Source of the DNA: J088 sp003695505 [NCBI: Candidatus Dadabacteria bacterium]
Lineage (GTDB): Bacteria > J088
DNA: 13,405 bases
Direction: 5' to 3'
Assembly: GCA_003695505.1 (NCBI GenBank)
Contig: RFIY01000296.1
Location: forward strand, 1 to 13,405
Shown: positions 6,409 through 13,256 of the stretch, in pieces
Layout of the letters: each line of letters opens with the position of its first letter
How positions within the stretch are numbered: position 1 is the first letter of the stretch
Program-made: the position numbers and the translations under genes
The notes under the pieces: generated by a model
The model's input: the letters and a program-made list of their open reading frames with translations, nothing else
Told to the model about the DNA's origin: nothing
The model's database searches: none

Positions 6409-7360
6409 AGTCAGAACGCTCCTGAAGCATGCGCGGGATCTGCGTGACGACGCCGTCCTTGCCCCGCTGTTCGACGCACTCGCCGATGCGCCGGGGCGGC
6501 TGGGTTTCGTTGGCGGAATCGTCCGGGACTGGTTGCTCGACCGCTGGTTCGACAAGGACATCGACCTGGTATGGGATGGACCGTTCGAGGCGCTGTCCGC
6601 CGCACTCCACAAGGCCGACCTGCGCGGACGACTGCGACCGGACTACCTGACAGCGACAGTCAACGCCGGCGAGCTGCGCGTAGATGTCGCGGCGACGCGA
6701 CGCGACACATACCCCACGCCCGGCGGCGTGCCTCGCATCGAACCGGCGAGCCTGGACGATGACCTGCGTCGCCGGGATTTCACCGCGAATGCGATCGCCG
6801 TCTTTCCCGATACAGAAGAAGTGGTGGATCCCTGCAACGGGCTGACCGACATCCGCGCACGCCGCCTGGTCCCGATCCGCGAGAACACCCTGCTGGAAGA
6901 TCCGGTCCGATTGTTGCGCGGCGTCCGATATCTGAGCCGTTTCGGCTGGCAACCCGGCGGGGACTGGGAACCCGGACTGAACGCCGCACGGTCGGTCGAC
7001 ACATGGCGTGTGGTCGCACGGGGCCGAATCTGGCGTGAAGTGGAGCACGTCGCGGATGAACCGGATGCGCCGGCGGCCTGGACCTGGCTCCGTCAGTTTT
7101 CGTTCGACACAGCCCTGCTGGGCATCGCGATGGATCCACCGATCATTGACGTCCTCGCCGCCTGGCGGATGCGGTTCGCCCCCCTTCCGCGCGTCGGCAC
7201 AGGGCGGCGCTGGCTGCTCGACCTGCACACCCTTGAGACTGCGGCGCCCGGTGTCGCCGCCTGGATTCGCGACAACTGGGATACACCGGCGGAACAACTG
7301 CGGCGTTACGAAAAACTCGCCCGGCGCATCGCGCAGGGCCTGGCACCGTTCCGGTCGTGA
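6401..7360 (+). CDS. CCA tRNA nucleotidyltransferase / poly(A) polymerase family protein, short form
   Basis: This 319-residue class II nucleotidyltransferase has the family's head and neck signatures. LGFVGGIVRDWLLD (34-47) is the GG-phosphate loop, and KDIDLVW (52-58) supplies two metal-binding aspartates (D53, D55), with D95 in RVDVAATRRDTY the likely third. RRRDFTANAIAV (123-134) follows, and EDPVRLLRGVRYLSRFGW (166-183) contains the EDxxR element that templates CTP/ATP choice in CCA-adding enzymes. It would add or repair the 3' CCA of tRNAs. The protein stops about 135 residues after the neck and lacks the HD phosphohydrolase domain of the roughly 410-residue E. coli enzyme; the C-terminal part is Trp/Arg-rich and not readily aligned. 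ATG 6401 is preferred, overlapping the xerD stop as ATGACTGA; an in-frame ATG at 6374 is possible. A CC- or A-adding specialist, or another RNA nucleotidyltransferase, cannot be excluded. Confidence 0.82.
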   Translation: MTEVRTLLKHARDLRDDAVLAPLFDALADAPGRLGFVGGIVRDWLLDRWFDKDIDLVWDGPFEALSAALHKADLRGRLRPDYLTATVNAGELRVDVAATRRDTYPTPGGVPRIEPASLDDDLRRRDFTANAIAVFPDTEEVVDPCNGLTDIRARRLVPIRENTLLEDPVRLLRGVRYLSRFGWQPGGDWEPGLNAARSVDTWRVVARGRIWREVEHVADEPDAPAAWTWLRQFSFDTALLGIAMDPPIIDVLAAWRMRFAPLPRVGTGRRWLLDLHTLETAAPGVAAWIRDNWDTPAEQLRRYEKLARRIAQGLAPFRS

Positions 7361-7367
7361 CGAGTGT

Positions 7368-7386
7368 GCGGTGCGCACCGCGTTTT
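7368..7386 (+). terminator. Weak intrinsic-terminator-like dyad after the korA-to-nucleotidyltransferase operon
   Basis: GCGGTGCGCACCGC (7368-7381) is a perfect palindrome that can fold as a 5-bp GC-rich stem with a GCGC loop. It begins 7 nt after the nucleotidyltransferase stop and is followed by G and four T residues. The T-run is short, so termination may be partial. The position, between an operon end and a new promoter-like hexamer, supports the call. Confidence 0.4.
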
Positions 7387-7401
7387 GTCCTCACCGTGGG
7401 G

Positions 7402-7407
7402 TACAAT
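7402..7407 (+). promoter_or_regulatory. -10-like hexamer TACAAT upstream of the 185-codon gene
   Basis: TACAAT matches the sigma-70 -10 consensus at five of six positions and lies 41 nt before ATG 7449. A transcript starting about 7 nt later would have a 5' leader of roughly 35 nt. No good -35 hexamer lies at 16-18 nt; TTGTCC at 7385-7390 is too close (11 nt). The call is tentative. Confidence 0.35.
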
Positions 7408-7448
7408 GAACACAGTCCCCATCAACATTTTTTCGACCGGCCTGGCAG

Positions 7449-8006
7449 ATGAATCGACGAAGACGCGCTCCAAAATTGCCCGAGTCCATCACGGTCCGGG
7501 TACAGCCTCCGGCACCGATGTCCGCCGCGGACTGGCCCGTGCAGCTCGTGTTTGGCGCAATCCCCAGCGCTGGCAGCGACATCCCCACCCAGATCCGCCT
7601 GACGGGGCCGGACGGGACGGTCACGTTTAACCGGGATGACCTGCTCGAAGAGAACCGCCGCTTGCGGGAAGTGCTGGGAAACGCCTGCGGTCGACTCGAC
7701 CGGCACGCGACAGGTTCCGTCGAAGCTCTGCTGCTCGCGCCTCGCGATATCGAGTGGGCGCTGAAAGCCTGGGAACTCAATCGCGAACGCAAGGGCGCGG
7801 ACAAGCTCTATCCAGAAGACTACGAGACCATGCTGCGCAAAGCCGCCGCGCGGCTGGAGCATCTCGGAGAGGATCTCCCCGAAATTTCGGTCGAGTGCGA
7901 CGACGAGCAGTGGACGTTCGAGGCGCGCAATCTGCAGGGGATCACGCCGCCACCAACATACGAAGAAATCCACTACATGTTCGCGACGCAGGGCAAACGC
8001 GTCTGA
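7449..8006 (+). CDS. Hypothetical protein, 185 residues, no family recognised
   Basis: I do not recognise this protein. The N-terminus is basic (MNRRRRAPKLP). Residues 27-60 form alternating hydrophobic strands (VQLVFGAIPSAG, TQIRLTGPDGTVTF), reminiscent of a small beta domain. Residues 62-142 are highly charged and probably helical, with DDLLEENRRLREVL (63-76) suitable for a short coiled coil. The acidic tail (DLPEISVECDDEQW) ends in PPPTYEEIHYMF. There is no signal peptide or membrane segment, so it is probably cytoplasmic. ATG 7449 has only a weak ribosome-binding site; an internal ATG at 7518 is an alternative start. Coding is supported by the uninterrupted frame, the balanced soluble composition and the snug fit between a terminator/promoter-like pair and the convergent RtcB gene, whose stop lies 9 nt away. 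Confidence 0.72.
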   Translation: MNRRRRAPKLPESITVRVQPPAPMSAADWPVQLVFGAIPSAGSDIPTQIRLTGPDGTVTFNRDDLLEENRRLREVLGNACGRLDRHATGSVEALLLAPRDIEWALKAWELNRERKGADKLYPEDYETMLRKAAARLEHLGEDLPEISVECDDEQWTFEARNLQGITPPPTYEEIHYMFATQGKRV

Positions 8007-8015
8007 TCTGTCCGG

Positions 8016-9467
8016 TCAACCTTTGACGACGAGCAATGGACGCAAGCGTGCGACGCGTTTGCTGAGTCCGGCCGTTTCCACGACCTCCACGACCAGATCA
8101 ACATCCTTGTAGGCCTCCGGCTGTTCTTCCAAAATGCCCTTTGCCGACCGCCCGCGCACCCGGACGCCGCGCTCGCGCAGCTCGGCCGCAATATCACGGC
8201 CTTTGGCCGCGCGAATGGCCGCCCGGCGCGACAGTACGCGCCCTGCCCCGTGACAGGTCGTCCCGAACGACAGCCGCATGGCTCCCGGCGCCCCGGCCAG
8301 CACCCAGCTTGCGCGCCCCATATCTCCGGGAATCAGGACAGGCTGCCCCGCATCGCGGTAATCCTCCGGGAGCTCAGGATGGCCCGGCGGGAACGCCCGC
8401 GTCGCGCCCTTGCGGTGCACCAGCACCGTACGCACCTCTCCATCGATGTCGTGTTTCTCGAACTTGGCAATATTGTGCGCAACGTCGTAGACGACCTGAA
8501 TCTCATCTTCTGGCGCGTTTGCGTCAAAAACGGCGCGGAACGCGTCTCGCACGGCAACCGTGATCAACTGACGATTGCAAAACGCGAAATTCGCCGCCGC
8601 GCGCATCGCGCCGAGGTAGCGCCGCCCTTCGTCGCTGTCGATCGGCGCGCAGGCGAGCTGTCGGTCAGGAAGCGTGAACCCGTAACGCTGCTCGCAATCC
8701 CGCAGGCGTCTCAGCGTTTCGTCGCAGACCTGGTGCCCGAGTCCCCGTGATCCGGAATGAATCAGAACGACGATCTGATCCGGCTCCAGGCCAAAGGCGC
8801 GGGCTTCGTCGGGCGCAACGATCCGCTCGACGTAGCCGACTTCGAGGAAATGGTTCCCTGAACCGAGCGTGCCGCACTGATCCGCCCCACGCTGGGCGGC
8901 CCGCTCGCTGACTGCGTCGGGGTCTGCGGATGCCAGGCAGCCGCCTGCCTCCGTATGGCGGATGTCGTCTTTGCGAACCGCATCATAGCGATCCAGCGCA
9001 CCCATCCCTTCAGCCAGCAACCGGTCCAGTTCTTTCCGCGTGAACGTCCAACGTCCTCCAATGCCGGCGCCTGCGGGCACGCGCCGGTACAGTTCGTTGA
9101 GAAGCTGCTCTCCACGACCGTCCAGATCATCGCGCCGCAACGGGGTCCGCAGTAATCGGACGCCGCAGTTGATGTCGTACCCGACCCCACCGGGGGAAAC
9201 AACGCCACCCTGATCCGGGTCGGTTGCGGCAACGCCGCCGATCGGGAAACCATACCCCCAGTGGATGTCCGGCATCGCCAGGGACGCGACCACGATTCCC
9301 GGCAGGTGCGCCACATTCGCTACCTGTTCCAGCGCCTGATCCTGCAGCAATACCGGGATTTGCGATGGGTGCGCGAAAACGATGCCGTCCACCCGCATGC
9401 CAGGCCGCCACGTTCGCGATAATCGCCAGATGCCTGGCGCGACGGATTCGAGTGGAGACATGTTCAT
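8016..9467 (-). CDS. rtcB: RNA-splicing ligase RtcB (3'-phosphate / 5'-hydroxyl RNA ligase)
   Basis: RtcB joins RNA 2',3'-cyclic phosphate or 3'-phosphate ends to 5'-OH ends using GTP and Mn2+, in RNA repair or tRNA splicing. All active-site residues known from the Pyrococcus horikoshii enzyme are present: Asp98 and Cys101 (GGVGYDINCGVRL), Asn205 and His206 (LGSGNHFLEV), His237 (HSGSRGLGHQV), His331 (VAHNIAKFEKH) and the guanylate-accepting His406 (TTCHGAGR). The 483-residue length matches the long archaeal-like form rather than the 408-residue E. coli form. ATG 9467 is chosen because it aligns with the P. horikoshii N-terminus within three residues and has AGGG 9 nt upstream (9477-9480); ATG 9461 is an alternative. 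The gene follows archease by 53 nt. No rtcA or sigma-54 regulator rtcR is in the window, so control probably differs from E. coli. Confidence 0.95.
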   Translation of the reverse strand: MNMSPLESVAPGIWRLSRTWRPGMRVDGIVFAHPSQIPVLLQDQALEQVANVAHLPGIVVASLAMPDIHWGYGFPIGGVAATDPDQGGVVSPGGVGYDINCGVRLLRTPLRRDDLDGRGEQLLNELYRRVPAGAGIGGRWTFTRKELDRLLAEGMGALDRYDAVRKDDIRHTEAGGCLASADPDAVSERAAQRGADQCGTLGSGNHFLEVGYVERIVAPDEARAFGLEPDQIVVLIHSGSRGLGHQVCDETLRRLRDCEQRYGFTLPDRQLACAPIDSDEGRRYLGAMRAAANFAFCNRQLITVAVRDAFRAVFDANAPEDEIQVVYDVAHNIAKFEKHDIDGEVRTVLVHRKGATRAFPPGHPELPEDYRDAGQPVLIPGDMGRASWVLAGAPGAMRLSFGTTCHGAGRVLSRRAAIRAAKGRDIAAELRERGVRVRGRSAKGILEEQPEAYKDVDLVVEVVETAGLSKRVARLRPLLVVKG

Positions 9468-9520
9468 CGGGCGAAACCCTGTTCGACCATGCATTCTGCC
9501 CACATGGTGACACATCTCGG

Positions 9521-9940
9521 TCAGATATCGACGATCACCGTCGCCTTCCAGCCGTGATCGTCCTCGCAGAGGCCAAAGTGGTGCCAGGTGATCGCCTTGA
9601 TCTCCGGCCCGGTCGCATGGCGCGCCGGTTCGAAGGGCTCGCCGCGAGCCGTGGCCGCGAGCCGACACGCAGCACGGTCTACGCGGACGGCCGCCCGGCG
9701 CCAGATCCACTGCTCGCCGTTGAACCACCAGAGCAACTCATTGAGCCAGTCGAACAGCAGCGATTCGAGGGTATCCGCCTGCAGCGACACCTGTCGCGCC
9801 TGTTGTTCACGAACCGACGTGGGATCCGCGAGGATCATGGCGGCCAGCGCGTCGGCCGCCTCGGCAAACAGCAGGTCAAGATCCCCAGCTTCAACGATAA
9901 ACCCATCGTCCGCGGTGTGATCGAGCCAGCGCACCGTCAT
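9521..9940 (-). CDS. Archease, RtcB activator
   Basis: This 139-residue acidic protein has the archease pattern: WLDHTADDGFIVEAGDL (residues 5-21), with the DHTAD aspartates that bind metal, a central LFDWLNELLWWFNGE helix, and a C-terminal ITWHHFGLCEDDHGWKATVIVDI sheet ending in a conserved aspartate. Archease speeds RtcB guanylylation and allows multiple turnovers, so its position directly before rtcB fits a cytoplasmic RNA ligase pair. The start at ATG 9940 overlaps the upstream membrane gene's stop as ATGA (9937-9940). No separate ribosome-binding site is visible, implying that ribosomes finishing the HupE/UreJ gene reinitiate here. Length is typical for the family (about 140). Confidence 0.93.
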   Translation of the reverse strand: MTVRWLDHTADDGFIVEAGDLDLLFAEAADALAAMILADPTSVREQQARQVSLQADTLESLLFDWLNELLWWFNGEQWIWRRAAVRVDRAACRLAATARGEPFEPARHATGPEIKAITWHHFGLCEDDHGWKATVIVDI

Positions 9941-11181
9941 GGAAGTGTTCGGCCAACGAACCACCAGGTGCCGGCCACGATCAGAACCGTGCAGAGCGCC
10001 GCCACGATGCGATCGCGCCAGACGGGGGCAAGCGGGCGCAGACGCAGCACGGCGCTCGCCAGCAGCACGGAAACGGCGATGACGCCCAGTTGTCCGACCT
10101 CAACGCCCATATTGAACGCCAGCAGTGCGACGACCATATCCCGATCCGGCAACTGGAGCTCGAGTAACGGCCCCGCGAAGCCGAGCCCGTGTGCAAGCCC
10201 GAATACGAAGGGTAGCCATGCGAACCGCATCACATGCCCTTCATCGGGCACCGTTCGCAACCACTGACCATACCCGATCACGAACCAGGTCAGTCCCAGC
10301 AGCGTCCAGATCGGAAAACGCAGCGCGCCTGCCGCCACGGCGGACAGCAGCCCCAGGTGTGCCACGGCCATCACCAGCAAACCGACGCGGGAAAAACGCG
10401 CCTGCCGCCAGACGACCTCGAATCCAAGGTAAGCGATGGACGCACCGACAATCGGTTCGACGATCGACAGCGGCACCTGCACGCGCCCGAACGCCGCCAA
10501 TGCCAGCGTCGTTGTGTGCGCGATCGTGAACCCCGTCACGGCGAGCAACAGCCGACGGTTCAACGCGCCGGCGAGCAACAAGAGGCCGATGACGAACAAC
10601 AGATGGTCCGCGCCGCCAAGAATATGTGCGACGCCTTCAGCCACGAATCGCTTTAGCAGATCAACGACAGACGAATGCAATGGCACGAGGATCTGCGGCA
10701 CGCGGGCACTGAGCGTCCACGCCTGTGGTTCGTCGCCGCGCCGCACGACCGCCAGCGTTCGATGTTGCGTATCCACTTCCAGAAACAGCGTCGAACGTAT
10801 CTCGACCTGCCCAGTCAGTCGGCAGTTTGACCGTCCTTCGACAACCCGACGGCCATCATCGAGGTGACCGCGAGGCTGCCACTGCAGCAGACATGGACGT
10901 CCCAGTACCCTGATCTGGAAATGCTGTGTCAAATAATCCTGCAATGCAGACCAGGCCTGATTCGCAGCCTCCAGGTCGGGACCGTCAAGCGCGGCGTAGC
11001 CGGGATGCACTTTTTGCAAATCCTGATCGAACAGCATCAACTGGACGTGGACGCCATTGTCATCGAAGCGAATTTCGGCGATCGTCGGCTTGCCCCCGTG
11101 GGCCCGGGCAACCTGCGCGACCGACACGCTGAGCAGCAAGGCCACGACAGCAATCCGCGCACGCATCAGCGAGCGTATCAC
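9937..11181 (-). CDS. HupE/UreJ-family membrane protein with signal peptide and periplasmic domain
   Basis: This 414-residue protein resembles the larger HupE/UreJ_2 branch. A cleavable signal peptide (basic MIRSLMRARI, hydrophobic 10-22, probable cut after ARA at 27) would leave His28 as the mature N-terminus. Residues 28-165 form a soluble periplasmic domain with two cysteines (97 and 120). From about 172 there are roughly seven membrane segments carrying the family's histidine motifs: GVAHILGGADH (183-193), FTIAHTTTL (218-226), VEP (241-243), FGLAHGLGFA (327-336) and NMGVEVGQ (357-364). Relatives are linked to nickel or other metal uptake near hydrogenase and urease genes, but neither enzyme is encoded here, so substrate and role are unknown. 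GTG 11181 overlaps the prolyl isomerase stop as GTGA, with AGGAG at 11190-11194 (8-nt spacer). It is coupled downstream to archease. Confidence 0.85.
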   Translation of the reverse strand: MIRSLMRARIAVVALLLSVSVAQVARAHGGKPTIAEIRFDDNGVHVQLMLFDQDLQKVHPGYAALDGPDLEAANQAWSALQDYLTQHFQIRVLGRPCLLQWQPRGHLDDGRRVVEGRSNCRLTGQVEIRSTLFLEVDTQHRTLAVVRRGDEPQAWTLSARVPQILVPLHSSVVDLLKRFVAEGVAHILGGADHLLFVIGLLLLAGALNRRLLLAVTGFTIAHTTTLALAAFGRVQVPLSIVEPIVGASIAYLGFEVVWRQARFSRVGLLVMAVAHLGLLSAVAAGALRFPIWTLLGLTWFVIGYGQWLRTVPDEGHVMRFAWLPFVFGLAHGLGFAGPLLELQLPDRDMVVALLAFNMGVEVGQLGVIAVSVLLASAVLRLRPLAPVWRDRIVAALCTVLIVAGTWWFVGRTLP

Positions 11182-12062
11182 TGTCGTGGCTCCTGCAATA
11201 TCTCGATGTCGGCGCGAGCCCGTGCCTGCTCCAGCCAGTTCCGCACGACCTCGGCCTGACGGTTCTGCCGCCAGTCACGCGCGACGATATTCCGCACCTG
11301 CTCCAGCGGACGCCGCTGCTCGGGCAATTTCTCGAGTACGGCAACCATGTGCCAGCCGAGACTCGACCGCAAGGGACCGGCGACCTGGCCAACCGGCAGC
11401 GACAGCAACCGTGATGCAAAATCCGGACCATAGAGCGCCGCGAGTCGGTCGCCGGCATAGTACAGGTCATCGTCGTGCGCGCGCAGCCGATCCGTGCTTT
11501 TCCGTGTCACCTCCAGAAACGCGTCAAGCGCCATACCCTCGTGTACGCCGCGCAAGGAGGCCGTGACGCTTTCTGGCGAAACGCGATCCGCCGGCACGAA
11601 CAGTTGTGCGAAGCGGATCTGTGCAGGGCGTGTGTACCACGTCTGATGCGCTGCGTAAAACCTGACAAGATCCTCGTTTGTCGGCTCGCCAACGGCCGCA
11701 CCGATCTGCTCGGCAATCAGTTGAATGACTCGCCGGCGAATCACCGGATCGGATTGCAACAGCCCCTGCCGGACGCCTTCCTGATAGAGCAGTTCCTGAT
11801 CGATGACGGCCTGCAGGAGTGCGTCACTGGATTGCTGCCCCCGCTCCCGCGCGGCCGCGGCCTGCCACGCCTGCAATGTACTCTTGCGAATCGGCACGCC
11901 ATTGACCCACGCGATCACATCGCCGTCTACGACGGCACTCCGGGACGGCCCCGGGCGTTCGGCATTTGTCGTTGTCGGCCCACGCACCGTGCCCAGCGCG
12001 GCAATCAGCAGGCCCACCAGCGCGAGCCCGAGCCACAATCCAGGTCGATCCTGTTCAGGCAC
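11178..12062 (-). CDS. Membrane-anchored parvulin-type peptidyl-prolyl cis-trans isomerase
   Basis: This 294-residue protein (from GTG 12062) has one N-terminal hydrophobic segment (about residues 8-27), a SurA/PrsA-like region starting VIAWVNGVPIRKSTLQAW, a helical linker (YQEGVRQGLLQSDPVIRRRV), then a parvulin-like domain (about 144-247, from RPAQIRFAQLFVPAD to SSLGWHMVAVLE) and a helical tail. It probably acts at the periplasmic face as a foldase or chaperone. The start is uncertain: GTG 12062 overlaps the upstream stop by 8 nt (GTGCCTGA) and has GGTGA 5 nt before it, whereas GTG 12071, ATG 12086/12089 and GTG 12095 lie in frame upstream. All give the same domains. Tight coupling to the HupE/UreJ gene (4-nt overlap) suggests that the membrane protein or its periplasmic domain is a client. 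Catalytic competence of the parvulin domain was not verified. Confidence 0.8.
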   Translation of the reverse strand: MPEQDRPGLWLGLALVGLLIAALGTVRGPTTTNAERPGPSRSAVVDGDVIAWVNGVPIRKSTLQAWQAAAARERGQQSSDALLQAVIDQELLYQEGVRQGLLQSDPVIRRRVIQLIAEQIGAAVGEPTNEDLVRFYAAHQTWYTRPAQIRFAQLFVPADRVSPESVTASLRGVHEGMALDAFLEVTRKSTDRLRAHDDDLYYAGDRLAALYGPDFASRLLSLPVGQVAGPLRSSLGWHMVAVLEKLPEQRRPLEQVRNIVARDWRQNRQAEVVRNWLEQARARADIEILQEPRQ

Positions 12063-13251
12063 CGCGCTCACCGAGCGGGGAACCATCATCCTCACGCATG
12101 CGCTGCGCCAGGATCGCGAGTCGATCCTGACCCCACAGCGCGCAATCCCGCCAGTGCATCACCGGTACGCCCCACAGTCCCAGCGCATTGAGCGCATCAC
12201 GGTTCCTTTGCGCGAGTTCGCGCCATTCGTCTTCGCTGGACGGCGCGAGCGCGGGCAATCCGGCATCGGCAATGACGCGCTCCAAAACCTGCCGGCGTGC
12301 AACATTTCGTCCTTCGGCCCAGATCGCCCGCGCGACGGCCTGACAATACTGCGGCAGCACCCCCTGCGCCATCGCGTCCGGCACGCGTGCCATCGCCGCC
12401 GGAATCCCGCCGGCTGGCACCGGGTCACAGATCCGGCCGAATGGCACGCCGTACAGCCGTGCCTCGCGTGCGGCATCACGCGCAATGTACAGACGCTTCG
12501 CCGCCGGCACCGGCAAGCCGCGCAGAACCATCGGCAACACCGGACGAATCCGCAGATCGACGTCGGAGAAAGCCGGTTCTCGCATCAGGCGGTCCAGTGC
12601 GATCCACGAGTACGGACTGCGGAATGAAAAATAGAGCTCGACCGGTTCGTTCCCCGCCGGTGTGCAGGTATCAGGGAAGCGCTGCCGCACCTCGGGAAAC
12701 AGATAACCAAGGCGATCGACACCCCAGTACCAGTCGCCGCCCGACAGCACCAATGCGCCCAGATAATGCCCCAGTCGTTCGAGCAACTGGTTGCCACGCT
12801 CCAGACGCGCGCGACCCGGCCCAGGTTCCCGGTCGGGGACCTGCCCCGCCCACAACGACTCCAATGCCGGACACGCCTCTGCGACAGTGCACGGATCAGG
12901 CAGTGCGGCGGCAAGACGGCTTACGGCAGACTCATCCGGAGGGTGATCCAGCGAGACAGGCAGGTCGAGTTGCCGAACAAGTTCCCGCGCATCGGCCACC
13001 GCCCAGCGCATTGCGCGCTCCGCGTCGGCGAGCCCGGCGCTATCGACGAAAATGACCGGCCAGTCCGCCGCGCCAAGCTCGTTGAGCATCGTCAGCAACA
13101 GAACGGCGTGGGGATCGCGCGGACCGGCAAAGACAACTGGGCCACTGTGGCCGAGGACGGTGCGCTGGCGAATGCGTTGGACAAGCCGGAACACACGGTC
13201 GCCAGCCGGCGACAGCATCCATTCGACGAGTCGTGGCGGCGGCGCAGCCAT
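12055..13251 (-). CDS. Tandem DsbA-family / 2-hydroxychromene-2-carboxylate isomerase-like protein
   Basis: The C-terminal half (about residues 205-385) is a clear HCCA-isomerase/GST-kappa-like thioredoxin fold: YFSFRSPYSWIALDRL (207-222), with Ser212 at the active-site position and no CxxC, a central KRLYIARDAAREARLYGVPF (252-271), and the cis-proline loop GVPV (361-364) leading to LWGQDRLAIL (372-381). The N-terminal half ends WYWGVDRLGYL (174-184), matching the WGQDRL element, and opens VVFAGPRDPHAVLLLTMLNELG (39-60) where the other half has SFRSPYSW. I read it as a diverged duplicate without the active-site serine. There is no signal peptide, so it is probably cytoplasmic. ATG 13251 is preferred, 5 nt after the preceding stop; the frame stays open to a TTG at 13308. 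Of family functions, glutathione-dependent isomerisation or transfer is plausible; no aromatic-degradation genes support the naphthalene role. Confidence 0.78.
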   Translation of the reverse strand: MAAPPPRLVEWMLSPAGDRVFRLVQRIRQRTVLGHSGPVVFAGPRDPHAVLLLTMLNELGAADWPVIFVDSAGLADAERAMRWAVADARELVRQLDLPVSLDHPPDESAVSRLAAALPDPCTVAEACPALESLWAGQVPDREPGPGRARLERGNQLLERLGHYLGALVLSGGDWYWGVDRLGYLFPEVRQRFPDTCTPAGNEPVELYFSFRSPYSWIALDRLMREPAFSDVDLRIRPVLPMVLRGLPVPAAKRLYIARDAAREARLYGVPFGRICDPVPAGGIPAAMARVPDAMAQGVLPQYCQAVARAIWAEGRNVARRQVLERVIADAGLPALAPSSEDEWRELAQRNRDALNALGLWGVPVMHWRDCALWGQDRLAILAQRMREDDGSPLGERGA

Positions 13252-13256
13252 CCGGC

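Noticed and set aside
6392-7378. 328-codon minus-strand open frame covering the nucleotidyltransferase gene
   Set aside because: The plus-strand frame carries all catalytic motifs of the family. The antisense frame has low-complexity Arg/Gln/Val-rich sequence and no motif.
8015-8027. Small hairpin between the convergent 185-codon gene and rtcB
   Set aside because: GTCAA/TTGAC gives only a 5-bp AT-containing stem with a 3-nt loop and no T-run on either strand, and it overlaps the rtcB stop.
9224-10267. 347-codon plus-strand open frame
   Set aside because: It spans the antisense of rtcB, archease and the HupE-like gene, crossing three real genes, with no recognisable domain.
9937-11181. Hydrogenase or urease accessory role for the HupE/UreJ-like protein
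   Set aside because: No hydrogenase, urease or nickel-maturation gene is in the window, and this larger family branch often occurs without them.
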